Positions 18,096 through 26,460 are shown, counted from the stretch's first letter. The stretch is 64,000 nucleotides of DNA from Candidatus Gastranaerophilales bacterium (GCA_905235155.1 CAJOKJ010000009.1:1-64000); one strand, 5' to 3'. The notes: generated by a model not told the origin, from the sequence alone. Numbers and translations: made by a program.

Positions 18096-19202
18096 ATGAA
18101 CAAAATCAAATATCCGGTATATCAACCAAGTTTGACAGGAAATGAAAAAAAGTATGTAATGGATTGCATGGATTCAACGTGGATTTCATCAAAGGGAGAA
18201 TATATACAAAAGTTTGAAAATCAATTTGCGGATTTTATTGGTGTAAAATATGCAACAGGAGTTTGTAACGGAACAGTTGCAATACATTTGGCTTTGGTTG
18301 CTTTAGGAATAAAATCCGGGGATGAAGTTATTGTACCTACATTCACATACATTGCATCCGCAAATCCTATTGCACAAATTGGAGCAACACCTGTATTTTG
18401 TGATAGTGAGGAAGATACATGGCAAATGTCGCCTAAAGATGTTGAAGCTAAAATTACCTCTAAAACAAAAGCAATTATGGTTGCTCATTTGTACGGACAT
18501 CCTTGCGATATGGAAAAAATTATGGATATCGCACAAAAACACAATTTGCTTGTAATTGAAGATTGTGCTGAAGCAATCGGTACAAAATTTAAAAATCAAC
18601 ATGTGGGAACTTTTGGTGATATTGCAACATTCTCTTTCTTTGGTAATAAGACAATTACTTGCGGTGAAGGCGGAATGGTTGTTACAAATGATGCAACTTT
18701 ATTTGACAGAGCGGTAAGATTAAAAGGACAAGGACTTGCAAAATACAGAGAATACTGGCATGACATTCCGGGTTTTAATTACAGAATGACTAATATACAA
18801 GCGGCAATTGGCTTAGCACAACTTGAACAGGTTGATAAGTTTCTTGCTAAAAAGCACCAAATAGCAGACTGGTACAAAGAATTTTTAAAAGATATACCTG
18901 TCAAATTTCACAAAGAATCTGAAAATACCTATAATTCATATTGGATGTGCTCTATTCAAGTTGAAAAGCCTGAAATCAGAGATGATTTAAGAAATCACAT
19001 GAGAGAACACGGTATTGAAACAAGACCTACATTTTATCCTATACATACAATGCCAATGTATGAAAAAGAATTCTCAAAACACCATGTTGCCGAAGATATT
19101 GCAGCAAGAGGTATAAATGTACCTTCTTATCCTGCTTTGGAAAAATCTGATGTTGAATATATTTGTAATGTAATTAAGGAATATTATGCAAAACAAGCTT
19201 AA
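18096..19202 (+). CDS. DegT/DnrJ/EryC1 sugar aminotransferase, perosamine synthase-like
   Basis: A PLP-dependent aminotransferase acting on 4-keto nucleotide sugars. The lysine that binds PLP is in FFGNKTITCGEGG, and the opening (MDSTWISSKGEYIQKFE, then VCNGTVAIHLAL) is typical of GDP-perosamine synthases such as RfbE. The product of Gmd in this locus, GDP-4-keto-6-deoxymannose, would be a suitable substrate. The length (368) is standard. AGGAG lies eight bases before the ATG. It is the first gene downstream of the outward-pointing promoter beside site C. A paralogue is at 23659-24792. Confidence 0.87.
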   Translation: MNKIKYPVYQPSLTGNEKKYVMDCMDSTWISSKGEYIQKFENQFADFIGVKYATGVCNGTVAIHLALVALGIKSGDEVIVPTFTYIASANPIAQIGATPVFCDSEEDTWQMSPKDVEAKITSKTKAIMVAHLYGHPCDMEKIMDIAQKHNLLVIEDCAEAIGTKFKNQHVGTFGDIATFSFFGNKTITCGEGGMVVTNDATLFDRAVRLKGQGLAKYREYWHDIPGFNYRMTNIQAAIGLAQLEQVDKFLAKKHQIADWYKEFLKDIPVKFHKESENTYNSYWMCSIQVEKPEIRDDLRNHMREHGIETRPTFYPIHTMPMYEKEFSKHHVAEDIAARGINVPSYPALEKSDVEYICNVIKEYYAKQA

Positions 19203-20376
19203 AATTGTAATTTCAGCGACAGGTTTTATTGAATGGACTGGCGGAACTGAATTTTTAAAGACCATTATTTACCTGCTTACGCAGAAAGATTTTTATTTAT
19301 ATTTGTTGTTGCCGTCATTTTCGTTAAAAAATTATCCGAAATTTTTGGTAAAAAATTTTAAGTCATTGTTGAAAATATACAATCAAATTTTTCCTGCAAA
19401 AGAAAATCCTGAACTAAAGGAAATTTTTAAAGAATTTGAGGAAAAAGTTAAAATTGTGTACCACAACGGAAATATTTTAAAGACAATAAATAAAATTAAA
19501 CCTGATATAATTTACCCGACTTGGGATAAGTTGTATAACAAATGCAATATCCCACAAATTGCATATTTATATGACTGTCAGCATAAATATTATCCGGAAC
19601 ATTTTAAAAAGCATTCAATAAAATCAAGAGATAAATATTTTCAAACAGTTGTTGATAATTATAAAGCAATAATAGTTGGCTCAGAGGATACAAAAAATGA
19701 TTTAATTAAATTTTATAATGCAAATCCTGAGCATATTTTTCCAATAAATGGGTATCCGACAGCAAAGAACAGTTATTTTGATGATTATGAGGGAGATGTT
19801 TTAGAAAAATTTAATTTACCAAAAAATTATTTTATAGTTTGTTCTCAGTTCTGGAAACATAAATCGCATATAACAGCAATTGAAGCCGTCAAAATATTAA
19901 AAGATAAGGGACAAGAGGTTTGTCTTGTTTGTACCGGAAAAATGGAAGATTACCGTTATCCTGAATATATTGACGAATTAAAAGAAAAAATCAAAGAATG
20001 GCAAATTGAAGATAATATAAAATTATTAGGAATGGTAGCGAGAGAAGATTTGCTTGAACTTATAAAACAGTCAACCTGCTTAATTCAACCGTCATTATAT
20101 GAAGGTGGTGCAGGTGCAGGCAGTGTATTTGAAGCACTTATTTATATGAAAAATATTATAATGAGTGATATTCAAATAAACAAGGAATACTCCCATTTTG
20201 AAAATATAACATACTTTGAATCCAAAAACTCACAGGATTTAGCAGATAAAATGCTTCAAGTTATAAGTTTGCCTACAAAAACATACACTAAAGAAGAACT
20301 TATGAAAATAGCAAAAGAGAGAAATGAATTTGCTTTAGAGCAAGTGCTTAAACCGGTTGAATACATACTTAAATAA
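19186..20376 (+). CDS. GT4 family glycosyltransferase
   Basis: A two-domain GT-B enzyme. The N-terminal TGFIEWTGGTEFLKT glycine-rich loop and the C-terminal donor-binding segment PSLYEGGAGAGSVFEAL (an EX7E-type motif) are clear. At 396 residues it has the normal length. It overlaps the aminotransferase stop by 17 bases and has AAGGA before its start, so it is cotranscribed with it. Donor and acceptor are unknown; a 4-amino sugar made by the preceding enzyme is one candidate donor. Its end overlaps the convergent GNAT gene by eight bases. Confidence 0.85.
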   Translation: MQNKLKIVISATGFIEWTGGTEFLKTIIYLLTQKDFYLYLLLPSFSLKNYPKFLVKNFKSLLKIYNQIFPAKENPELKEIFKEFEEKVKIVYHNGNILKTINKIKPDIIYPTWDKLYNKCNIPQIAYLYDCQHKYYPEHFKKHSIKSRDKYFQTVVDNYKAIIVGSEDTKNDLIKFYNANPEHIFPINGYPTAKNSYFDDYEGDVLEKFNLPKNYFIVCSQFWKHKSHITAIEAVKILKDKGQEVCLVCTGKMEDYRYPEYIDELKEKIKEWQIEDNIKLLGMVAREDLLELIKQSTCLIQPSLYEGGAGAGSVFEALIYMKNIIMSDIQINKEYSHFENITYFESKNSQDLADKMLQVISLPTKTYTKEELMKIAKERNEFALEQVLKPVEYILK

Positions 20377-20839
20377 TTGTATCTTTTTCCATGTGCATTC
20401 TAATTTCTTTAAAGTGCAGTTTTTTGTATAGTAATACTGCTGATTTGTTTTCTAATGTAACATCCAGAGATATTTTAGATATTTTATTTTCTTTTGCATA
20501 TTTTTCCATGTGATTAATTAATGCGGTTGCAATACCTTGCTTCTGATACTCTTTTTTAACTGCTATATGGTTTAAATGTATAATTTTACTATTTCGTTCT
20601 TCTTTTTCATAAAAATAAATTAAACCGCAAAGGATATTTGTATTTGTATCATAAGCACAAGTAACAAAGGCTTCTCCTTTATTATAAAAAGAAATACACT
20701 GTTCAACTTTTTGAATTATAAATTCATCTTCAAATTTTTCATTCGGAAAAGAAGAATTAAACGAATTTGTAAATAATTCAATTAAATCTTTTTGAAAGAA
20801 ATCTATTTTCTCTTTATCTAAACTCTTATATTCTATCAA
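20369..20839 (-). CDS. GNAT family N-acetyltransferase
   Basis: The acetyl-CoA binding motif IAVKKEYQKQGIATALI and the following SLDVTLENKSAVLLYKKLHF are characteristic of GNAT enzymes. The length of 156 is normal. Translation begins at a TTG that overlaps the WbqC gene end, so the two are coupled. In this context it may acetylate an amino sugar, but a ribosomal protein or tRNA target cannot be excluded. Confidence 0.82.
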   Translation of the reverse strand: MIEYKSLDKEKIDFFQKDLIELFTNSFNSSFPNEKFEDEFIIQKVEQCISFYNKGEAFVTCAYDTNTNILCGLIYFYEKEERNSKIIHLNHIAVKKEYQKQGIATALINHMEKYAKENKISKISLDVTLENKSAVLLYKKLHFKEIRMHMEKDTII

Positions 20840-21531
20840 ATCAGTTCGCCCTTTACTATTTCATTTCTTACTGTTTCAATATCATTAAACATTAAAACGT
20901 CAATAATTGAAAGGAATGGCACAAATTCATTATTAAATTGTTTATAAGGTGTAATTTTTCTGTTAAAGAAATAAAGATTTAGATTTTCTTTTTCAAAATC
21001 TTCTTTTTTGTATAGGTCTTTACCATTTATATTATTGACATAGTTTTTATATCCCAAAACCTTGCACAATTCAATGAGCCGGTCTTGTCCTTTTAGCGTT
21101 TTGTCAAAATCAATATCACAAGAACGTATGAATTCAGTATTTATACCAAGAAACTTGCAAATTTGTATTATAGAATTTTCAACAAACAATGAAAGATTTT
21201 CTTCAGGATATTCCATTATGCTCTGTATTAATGGGTAAACACTACCAAAATAAGGAGCCTTATGGTACGTCATTTGAAATGTTTTAAGAATTTTTATAAT
21301 TGCTTTTGCTATTATTTCTATTTCATTTATCATTTTAAAAGAAGAAGCATTTTTCAAAGGTATCGTTATAAGATGTTCACTATTATTTAGCAAAATGTTA
21401 GTTCTATTTATCCATCCGCCTTTTATGAATGCAACATCATCATAGAATACATATAAATCTACTTGATTTATTAATTGAAAATAGCCAATGTAAGGCAAAA
21501 AATAGGGTTGCATAACTGCAATTTTTTTCAT
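20836..21531 (-). CDS. WbqC-family protein
   Basis: The N-terminal MQPYFLPYIGYFQLI and GGWINRTNI are signatures of the WbqC-like family, found in O-antigen loci and sometimes next to aminotransferase and formyltransferase genes. The biochemical role of the family is not settled; it may modify amino sugars. The length (231) is normal and AAAGG precedes the ATG. It lies 72 bases downstream of recombinase 2, separated by a degenerate palindromic site. Confidence 0.82.
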   Translation of the reverse strand: MKKIAVMQPYFLPYIGYFQLINQVDLYVFYDDVAFIKGGWINRTNILLNNSEHLITIPLKNASSFKMINEIEIIAKAIIKILKTFQMTYHKAPYFGSVYPLIQSIMEYPEENLSLFVENSIIQICKFLGINTEFIRSCDIDFDKTLKGQDRLIELCKVLGYKNYVNNINGKDLYKKEDFEKENLNLYFFNRKITPYKQFNNEFVPFLSIIDVLMFNDIETVRNEIVKGELI

Positions 21532-21555
21532 ATTTAATAACCTTTCTTTGCTAAT

Positions 21556-21574
21556 ACAACATTTTTAAATAAAT
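21556..21574. repeat. Degenerate site downstream of recombinase 2
   Basis: CAACATTTTTAAATAAATG keeps one arm (AACATTTT) of the palindromic sites, while the other arm is decayed. GCTAATA lies immediately left of it, the same motif that lies next to site C. Its position relative to recombinase 2 mirrors that of site C relative to recombinase 1. Confidence 0.45.
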
Positions 21575-21603
21575 GATATATTGAAATTGTATCATAAAAT
21601 ATT

Positions 21604-22146
21604 TTACAAAATAAATTTTGTATAGCTTTTAAAAATTTCGTCTTCTGTAATACCTATGTATGTCAATGTTGTATGAGGAGATTCGTGATTAAAAATCCTT
21701 TGAAGCATCGCAACATCTTTGTATCTTTTGTAAAAATGATACCCAAAAGTTTTTCTTAAAGTATGTGTACCGACATTTTCTTTAATGCCTAGAGCCTTAC
21801 AGGCTTCATTAATTATTCTGTATGCAGTAATTCTATCCAGTCTTCTGTCATTTTGAGATAAAAATAAAGGTTCTTTTGGCTTTTTATATTTGACGTATTT
21901 TTTAAAAATCTTTTTCAACTTTGAATTAATTGGAAACACTTTAAATTTGTTAGTTTTCTGCTCTCGTAATCTTATAAATTTTTTATTTTTTACATCTTCA
22001 ACATTTAATTTTAAAATATCGGATATTCTAAGTCCTGAATTTATGCCCGTACAAAATAATACAAAATCTCTGTAATTTTTACTTCTTAAATAATTTTCTA
22101 ACTTTAATAAATCAATTTCATTTCTAATTGGCTCTACTGCACTCAT
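21604..22146 (-). CDS. Small FimB/RecV-like tyrosine recombinase 2
   Basis: A 180-residue paralogue of recombinase 1 with the same intact active site: Arg40, a hairpin Lys near 67, His128, Arg131, His154 and Tyr163. AAGGGG lies five bases before the ATG. It faces recombinase 1 across four glycan genes and is probably the first gene of a transcript that continues into wbqC-like and GNAT genes. A promoter-plus-palindrome unit lies upstream (22350-22427). Degenerate sites lie on both sides of the gene, and the nearest perfect site is at 22350-22377. Confidence 0.92.
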   Translation of the reverse strand: MSAVEPIRNEIDLLKLENYLRSKNYRDFVLFCTGINSGLRISDILKLNVEDVKNKKFIRLREQKTNKFKVFPINSKLKKIFKKYVKYKKPKEPLFLSQNDRRLDRITAYRIINEACKALGIKENVGTHTLRKTFGYHFYKRYKDVAMLQRIFNHESPHTTLTYIGITEDEIFKSYTKFIL

Positions 22147-22156
22147 AATACCCCTT

Positions 22157-22183
22157 TCTTTTAATATTAAAATATTTTGAAAA
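22157..22183. repeat. Half-site upstream of recombinase 2
   Basis: AAAATGTTACAT (22170-22181) is identical to one arm of sites A and D; the other arm is degenerate (AATATTTT). It occupies the same place relative to recombinase 2 as site B does to recombinase 1. Confidence 0.5.
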
Positions 22184-22251
22184 TGTTACATCAAAAGCCA
22201 AATATAAATTTAAGCAATTATAATTTATCATTAAAAGGCTAATATAAAAAA

Positions 22252-22284
22252 CGGAAGCATTTTTACGTCTTTAAAATGCTTTCC
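22252..22284 (-). terminator. Terminator beyond a glycosyltransferase remnant
   Basis: GGAAGCATTTT pairs with AAAATGCTTTCC (one bulge), and on the minus strand the stem is followed by GTTTTTTATA. It probably was the original terminator of the minus-strand glycan operon before the 22300-22510 segment was inserted. Confidence 0.65.
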
Positions 22285-22298
22285 GGATACTGTACCTT
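22263..22298 (-). pseudogene. Remnant of a glycosyltransferase C-terminus
   Basis: Minus-strand translation gives KVQYPESILKT and a stop, closely matching the last residues of the intact gene upstream (EQYLEGILKN). The two DNA segments (22268-22299 and 22519-22550) match at about 26 of 32 positions. It shows that an older or second copy of this gene end remains next to its terminator. Confidence 0.6.
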
Positions 22299-22349
22299 AA
22301 TTTATGATTATTTAAACAACAAATTTATTAAAATATAAAAATAAACATC

Positions 22350-22410
22350 ATGTAACATTTTCCGTAAAATGTTACATTGATATATTCCTATAAATCAATT
22401 GTATCAAACA
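22350..22410. repeat. Palindromic site D with conserved flank
   Basis: ATGTAACATTTT (22350-22361) and AAAATGTTACAT (22366-22377) are perfect arms around the centre CCGT. The next 33 bases continue the match to the reverse complement of 137-171. The arms are identical to those of site A; read in the same orientation the centres are CCGT here and CCAT there. Confidence 0.8.
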
Positions 22411-22427
22411 ATTATTGAATGCGACAA
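22398..22427 (-). promoter_or_regulatory. Promoter reading toward recombinase 2
   Basis: On the minus strand: TTGTCG, 18-base spacer, TACAAT. Transcription would pass through palindrome D and the terminator-like hairpin before reaching recombinase 2. The equivalent promoter beside site A has TATAAT. Confidence 0.5.
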
Positions 22428-22503
22428 CATAATCGGAAACGGAAATATTATAAACACTTCATCCATAGTTTATGTTGGTTGTCCCGTACATAAAATCAAT
22501 TAG
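22399..22503 (+). pseudogene. Remnant of a left-handed beta-helix acetyltransferase
   Basis: Plus-strand translation contains ECDNIIGNGNIINTSSIV, typical of the hexapeptide-repeat core of PglD/NeuD-type sugar acetyltransferases. It jumps straight to a terminal VGCPVHKIN, the usual closing motif (GNPAKxI) of such enzymes, and stops at TAG (22501-22503). The middle of the domain is missing and there is no start codon, so this is a scar of a deleted gene abutting site D. Confidence 0.6.
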
Positions 22504-22513
22504 TTAGTGTTTT

Positions 22514-23659
22514 CTAATTCTTTAAAATGCCTTCCAGATATTGTTCCAAAGGTTTTATCTTTTCACTAAAATCAAATTCATTTTTATAACATTGAGCTAC
22601 TCTTGATTTGTAGCCGTCATAATCAGCCATAATTTTATTTATTGCATTTGACCATTCAGTAGGATTTTCAACATCATCAATGATAACACCACAATTATAT
22701 TTTTCTACTAAATCTCCCAACCCTTGTAAGCGATTAACTATAACAGGAATATTATAAGTGATATAAAAATTCAATTTTCCAGATGCTTTGCCTATAAATT
22801 TAAAATCATCATTGTAAGGTCTGTAACAGGCAATACCAATTTGAATACCCTTATAAGCATATTCTATATCTTCAAAATCATACACTTGTTGTGATAAATA
22901 TAAATTTTTTACATTTGAGTTAATAACTTTTTTGTGATATTCACGTTTTTTATTTATTTTCATTCGATTATGATAAATTAAAACAGCATTATCGACGTTA
23001 TTAAAAGCCTTTGCAATTTCTAAAGAATAAACAGGTTCTTCAACCATACCTATACTTGCACAAATTGCTTTACCATTTGGCAAATTTTTAAATTGTTCTA
23101 CTACACCAACCAATTTCTTTTTGGATTTTTCAGGTATAGAATTATTTGGGACATAAACAATTTTAGCCTTTTGTTCAATATCTTCGGCTTTATACACTTG
23201 TTTTAAAGTACTAAGCCTGTTTTCGTCTTGAACAAGAACAACTTTCATTTTATTAAACATTGCACATTGTTTTTCGGTATAAGTAAATTCAGTACTTGGA
23301 AGTTCCATAGATTGATAAATAATATTTTCACAACCTTCTGAAATATCACAAACGTATTCTAATGAATTTGAATCAATACAGACAAACCAATCTTTTTCTT
23401 TATCAAATTTGTTTTTCAACAATAATTTTCTTACTTTATTCGCAAAATTTTTAGGTTTATCGGATTTTTTCCAATAAAAAGAGTTATATATATATTTTGC
23501 TTCGATATTCCTTTCTTCAAATTTATACTTCTTAAATTGGGTATTTTGAGCATAAATAAAAACTTTATCAAATAGCTTACCCATAGTCTTAGCAACACTT
23601 ATGGTCATAGGAGATACAGATAACCAACCGTCAAAAAAATAAATATGACAATTACTCAT
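22514..23659 (-). CDS. Glycosyltransferase, GT-B type
   Basis: A 381-residue protein with a GT4-like C-terminal half: GKASGKLNFYITYNIPVIV, then a GLGDLVEKYNCGVII segment, consistent with the donor-binding site of GT-B enzymes. The N-terminal half is less typical and begins with CHIYFFDGW. It overlaps the aminotransferase stop by one base and is the last gene of a minus-strand group (cupin, aminotransferase, transferase). A partial copy of its 3' end lies at 22263-22298, suggesting past exchange at this end. Confidence 0.72.
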   Translation of the reverse strand: MSNCHIYFFDGWLSVSPMTISVAKTMGKLFDKVFIYAQNTQFKKYKFEERNIEAKYIYNSFYWKKSDKPKNFANKVRKLLLKNKFDKEKDWFVCIDSNSLEYVCDISEGCENIIYQSMELPSTEFTYTEKQCAMFNKMKVVLVQDENRLSTLKQVYKAEDIEQKAKIVYVPNNSIPEKSKKKLVGVVEQFKNLPNGKAICASIGMVEEPVYSLEIAKAFNNVDNAVLIYHNRMKINKKREYHKKVINSNVKNLYLSQQVYDFEDIEYAYKGIQIGIACYRPYNDDFKFIGKASGKLNFYITYNIPVIVNRLQGLGDLVEKYNCGVIIDDVENPTEWSNAINKIMADYDGYKSRVAQCYKNEFDFSEKIKPLEQYLEGILKN

Positions 23660-24792
23660 TATTTAAAATCCTTTATTAATTCACAAATATATTTTATATC
23701 ACCTTCGCTTAAATTACTTGCAGAAGGCAAATAGAAACCGTTTTTAGTAAGATTATCCGTAACAGGATATTCACCTTTTCCATCACAACCGAAATCTAAT
23801 AAACATTTTTGTCTGTGCATGCCTGTAAATAGTAATCTTGTATCAACACCGTTTTCTTTCAAATGAGTAATTAATTCTTCTTTTGTATGTCCGTAAACTT
23901 CAGGTTCTAAAAGAATTGTATTCATCCAACATACATTCACTGAATTTTCTTCATCTTTTTGGAATACAATACCTTTGACATCTTTTAAATACTCTTTATA
24001 TAAATTATGATTTTTAATACGCATCTGTTTGTATTCATCAGCCTTTTCAACCTGAGCAAGACCTATTGCGGCATGAATATTACTCATACGATAATTAAAG
24101 CCTATGTCATTGTGTTCATAAACTCTTGGAGCATCAATAGGGAAACTCATATTTTTTAAGTAACGGCATTTATCGTAATATCTTTGTTCTTTCATTACAA
24201 CCATACCGCCTTCGCCCGTTGTAAGATTTTTGTTTGCAAAGAATGAAAAAGATGCAATATCAGAAAAACATCCGACTTTTTTACCGTCATAAGTTGCACC
24301 GTGAGCTTCTGCTGCATCTTCTATAATAAATAAACTGTATTTTTTTGCAATACGTTCTATTTCTTTCATATTACAAGGATTTCCAAAGATATGAACAGGC
24401 ATGATAGCCTTTGTTCTATCTGTAATTTTTTCTTCTATCTTTGTAACATCAATATTCCACGTATCTTTATCCGCATCAATAAAAACAGGCTTTGCACCCG
24501 TATAACAAACAGAATATGCGGAAGCTATCATTGTAAAATCAGGTAAAATAACTTCATCACCTTTACCAATTCCTAAAGCAGCCAAAGCTAAATGCAATGA
24601 AACTGTGCCGTTACAAACAGCCACACCGTAATTACAATCACAATATTTTGCGAAACTTTCTTCAAAAGCTTTTACATATTTACCTGATGAGCTTATCCAG
24701 CCTGTTTCCATGCAGTCAGCAACATAAGCTTTTTCATTACCGTTTAGATATGGTTCACAAACAAATATTTGTTTTTTTGTTTCTGTTGTCAT
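23659..24792 (-). CDS. DegT/DnrJ/EryC1 sugar aminotransferase
   Basis: Second aminotransferase of the locus, paralogous to the one at 18096-19202. The PLP-binding lysine is in FFANKNLTTGEGG, and the opening METGWISSSGKYVKAFEESF is family-typical. It should make a 4-amino-4-deoxy (or 3-amino) nucleotide sugar. The cupin gene directly upstream overlaps at TAATG. Cupin plus DegT pairs often supply 3-amino or 3,4-keto-isomerised sugars, so the product may differ from that of the first paralogue. Confidence 0.85.
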   Translation of the reverse strand: MTTETKKQIFVCEPYLNGNEKAYVADCMETGWISSSGKYVKAFEESFAKYCDCNYGVAVCNGTVSLHLALAALGIGKGDEVILPDFTMIASAYSVCYTGAKPVFIDADKDTWNIDVTKIEEKITDRTKAIMPVHIFGNPCNMKEIERIAKKYSLFIIEDAAEAHGATYDGKKVGCFSDIASFSFFANKNLTTGEGGMVVMKEQRYYDKCRYLKNMSFPIDAPRVYEHNDIGFNYRMSNIHAAIGLAQVEKADEYKQMRIKNHNLYKEYLKDVKGIVFQKDEENSVNVCWMNTILLEPEVYGHTKEELITHLKENGVDTRLLFTGMHRQKCLLDFGCDGKGEYPVTDNLTKNGFYLPSASNLSEGDIKYICELIKDFK

Positions 24793-25229
24793 TATACTAA
24801 TTTAACCTCTTTATCATCTACACCAGCAAATCTAACTTTGTCTTGTTCGCCTAAGTATGGACCTTGTTTAATTTCTACCATCTCAACTTCTTCAAGACAT
24901 TCAAATCCGTGTCCGCCAAATGCCAAAAGGATTATATCTCCTTGTTCTACAATATGACTTTCTATATATGTTTGGTCATCTTCATAGAAATCAACTCTTA
25001 ATTTGCCTTTTCTTATAACAAGAACTTCTTTTGTATAAGAAACTTCACGCTTTACAATATTATGAGTATGAGCATCAATTCTTTTACCTTTAGGGTGCTT
25101 CATATAAGCCAGTTGCTGAGAAAAATCATTTGGAGTAAAAAATTCCACACCATCTTTTGAATAGTTATTTTTAATTATTACCGCAAGAGTTTTATCTTTG
25201 TATTCAATCTTTTTAATTAAATCTTCCAT
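24792..25229 (-). CDS. Cupin-domain protein
   Basis: A 145-residue cupin with the metal-binding pattern HTHNIVKRE in the first motif and a second motif around GDIILLAFGGHGFE. In nucleotide-sugar clusters such proteins include keto-isomerases and epimerases, but no specific subfamily is clear. I use the ATG at 25229 because GGAGCG lies just upstream; the longer frame from 25256 would overlap the divergent gmd promoter. It is the first gene of the minus-strand group. Confidence 0.7.
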   Translation of the reverse strand: MEDLIKKIEYKDKTLAVIIKNNYSKDGVEFFTPNDFSQQLAYMKHPKGKRIDAHTHNIVKREVSYTKEVLVIRKGKLRVDFYEDDQTYIESHIVEQGDIILLAFGGHGFECLEEVEMVEIKQGPYLGEQDKVRFAGVDDKEVKLV

Positions 25230-25248
25230 TATCGCTCCACGAAAACAT

Positions 25249-25277
25249 TTTACCATAAAATTTTTTCATGGTAGAAT
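25249..25277 (+). promoter_or_regulatory. gmd promoter with dyad
   Basis: TTTACC (25249-25254), 17-base spacer, TAGAAT (25272-25277). TTACCAT and ATGGTAG form a dyad between the two elements, a possible operator shared with the divergent cupin operon. Confidence 0.55.
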
Positions 25278-25318
25278 ATACATGAACATTTTATTAATTA
25301 TATAGCAAGGAGTACTAA

Positions 25319-26407
25319 ATGAAAAAGGCATTAATAACAGGTGTTACAGGTCAAGACGGTTCATATTTATCAGAACTGTTGTTAGAAAAAGGATATGAAG
25401 TTCACGGCATTAAAAGACGTTCTTCATCTTTTAATACATCAAGAATTGACCACTTATATCAAGATATTCATAACAAGGATTCCAAATTTATTTTGCACTA
25501 CGGAGATTTATCAGATTCTTCAAACCTTACAAAATTAGTACACGACATTGAACCTGATGAAATTTATAACCTTGCTGCACAATCTCACGTAAAAGTATCT
25601 TGGGATTGTCCTGAATACACGGCAGATTGTGATGCTTTAGGAACATTAAGACTTCTTGAAGCAATAAGAATGAACAAATTAGAACATAAAACAAAATTCT
25701 ATCAAGCTTCAACATCTGAATTATACGGTTTAATTCAAGAACCTATACAAAAAGAAACAACTCCGTTTTATCCACGTTCACCTTATGCAGTTGCAAAACT
25801 TTATGCTTATTGGATTTGCGTAAACTATCGTGAAAGTTTTGGTATATTTGCATCAAACGGCATCTTATTTAACCACGAATCACCAAGACGTGGTGAAACC
25901 TTCGTAACCCGTAAAATTACAATGGCTGCGACAAAAATTAAAGTGGGCTTACAAGATAAATTATATTTAGGAAACCTTGATTCAAAACGTGACTGGGGAC
26001 ATGCAAAGGATTATGTTGAAGGTATGTGGAGAATATTACAACAAGACCACCCTGATAACTACGTTCTAGCAACAGGTGTTACAACTTCAATCAGAGATTT
26101 CTGTAAAATGACATTTGAAGAATTAGGTATTGACCTTGAATTTGTTGGCGAAGGTGTTGATGAAAAAGGTATAGATAAAGCAACAGGCAAAACATTAATT
26201 GAAGTTGACCCTCGTTATTTCCGTCCGGCAGAAGTTGATTTGTTGCTTGGTGATAGCACAAAGGCAAGAACTGAATTAGGCTGGAAACCAACTTACGACT
26301 TGAGAGCATTAGTAAAAGATATGGTTCAAAGCGATTTAGAATTAGCAAAGAAAGAAAAAACATTAAGAGAACAAGGCTACAACGTACTTGTACCACAAGA
26401 AGTTTAG
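25319..26407 (+). CDS. gmd: GDP-mannose 4,6-dehydratase
   Basis: Gmd converts GDP-D-mannose to GDP-4-keto-6-deoxy-D-mannose, the first step to GDP-L-fucose and the precursor of GDP-perosamine. The Rossmann motif is [14 protein letters not shown] at residues 8-21, the family signature [16 protein letters not shown] follows, and the catalytic Tyr/Lys pair is in [12 protein letters not shown]. At 362 residues it is full length. AAGGAG lies seven bases before the start. A hairpin separates it from fcl. Confidence 0.96.
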   Translation: MKKALITGVTGQDGSYLSELLLEKGYEVHGIKRRSSSFNTSRIDHLYQDIHNKDSKFILHYGDLSDSSNLTKLVHDIEPDEIYNLAAQSHVKVSWDCPEYTADCDALGTLRLLEAIRMNKLEHKTKFYQASTSELYGLIQEPIQKETTPFYPRSPYAVAKLYAYWICVNYRESFGIFASNGILFNHESPRRGETFVTRKITMAATKIKVGLQDKLYLGNLDSKRDWGHAKDYVEGMWRILQQDHPDNYVLATGVTTSIRDFCKMTFEELGIDLEFVGEGVDEKGIDKATGKTLIEVDPRYFRPAEVDLLLGDSTKARTELGWKPTYDLRALVKDMVQSDLELAKKEKTLREQGYNVLVPQEV

Positions 26408-26415
26408 TAAAAACG

Positions 26416-26445
26416 AATAAGGCGAAGCACGTGCTTCGCCTTATT
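26416..26445. terminator. Perfect 30-bp palindrome between gmd and fcl
   Basis: AATAAGGCGAAGCAC is followed at once by its reverse complement GTGCTTCGCCTTATT, then TTC. It looks like a terminator or attenuator that would reduce fcl transcription relative to gmd. That would leave more GDP-4-keto-6-deoxymannose for the aminotransferases. Confidence 0.7.
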
Positions 26446-26460
26446 TTCGGAGTTTGATAT

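Noticed and set aside
137-22410. A 22-kb transposon bounded by terminal inverted repeats
   Set aside because: The interval contains housekeeping and envelope genes (lptD, rsmG, lytic transglycosylase), there is no transposase, and the repeats are internal palindromes with promoters, not transposon ends.
25287-25300. Another recombination half-site (AACATTTTATTA) before gmd
   Set aside because: Only one arm is present in an AT-rich leader, without a partner arm or flanking similarity, so a chance match is more likely.
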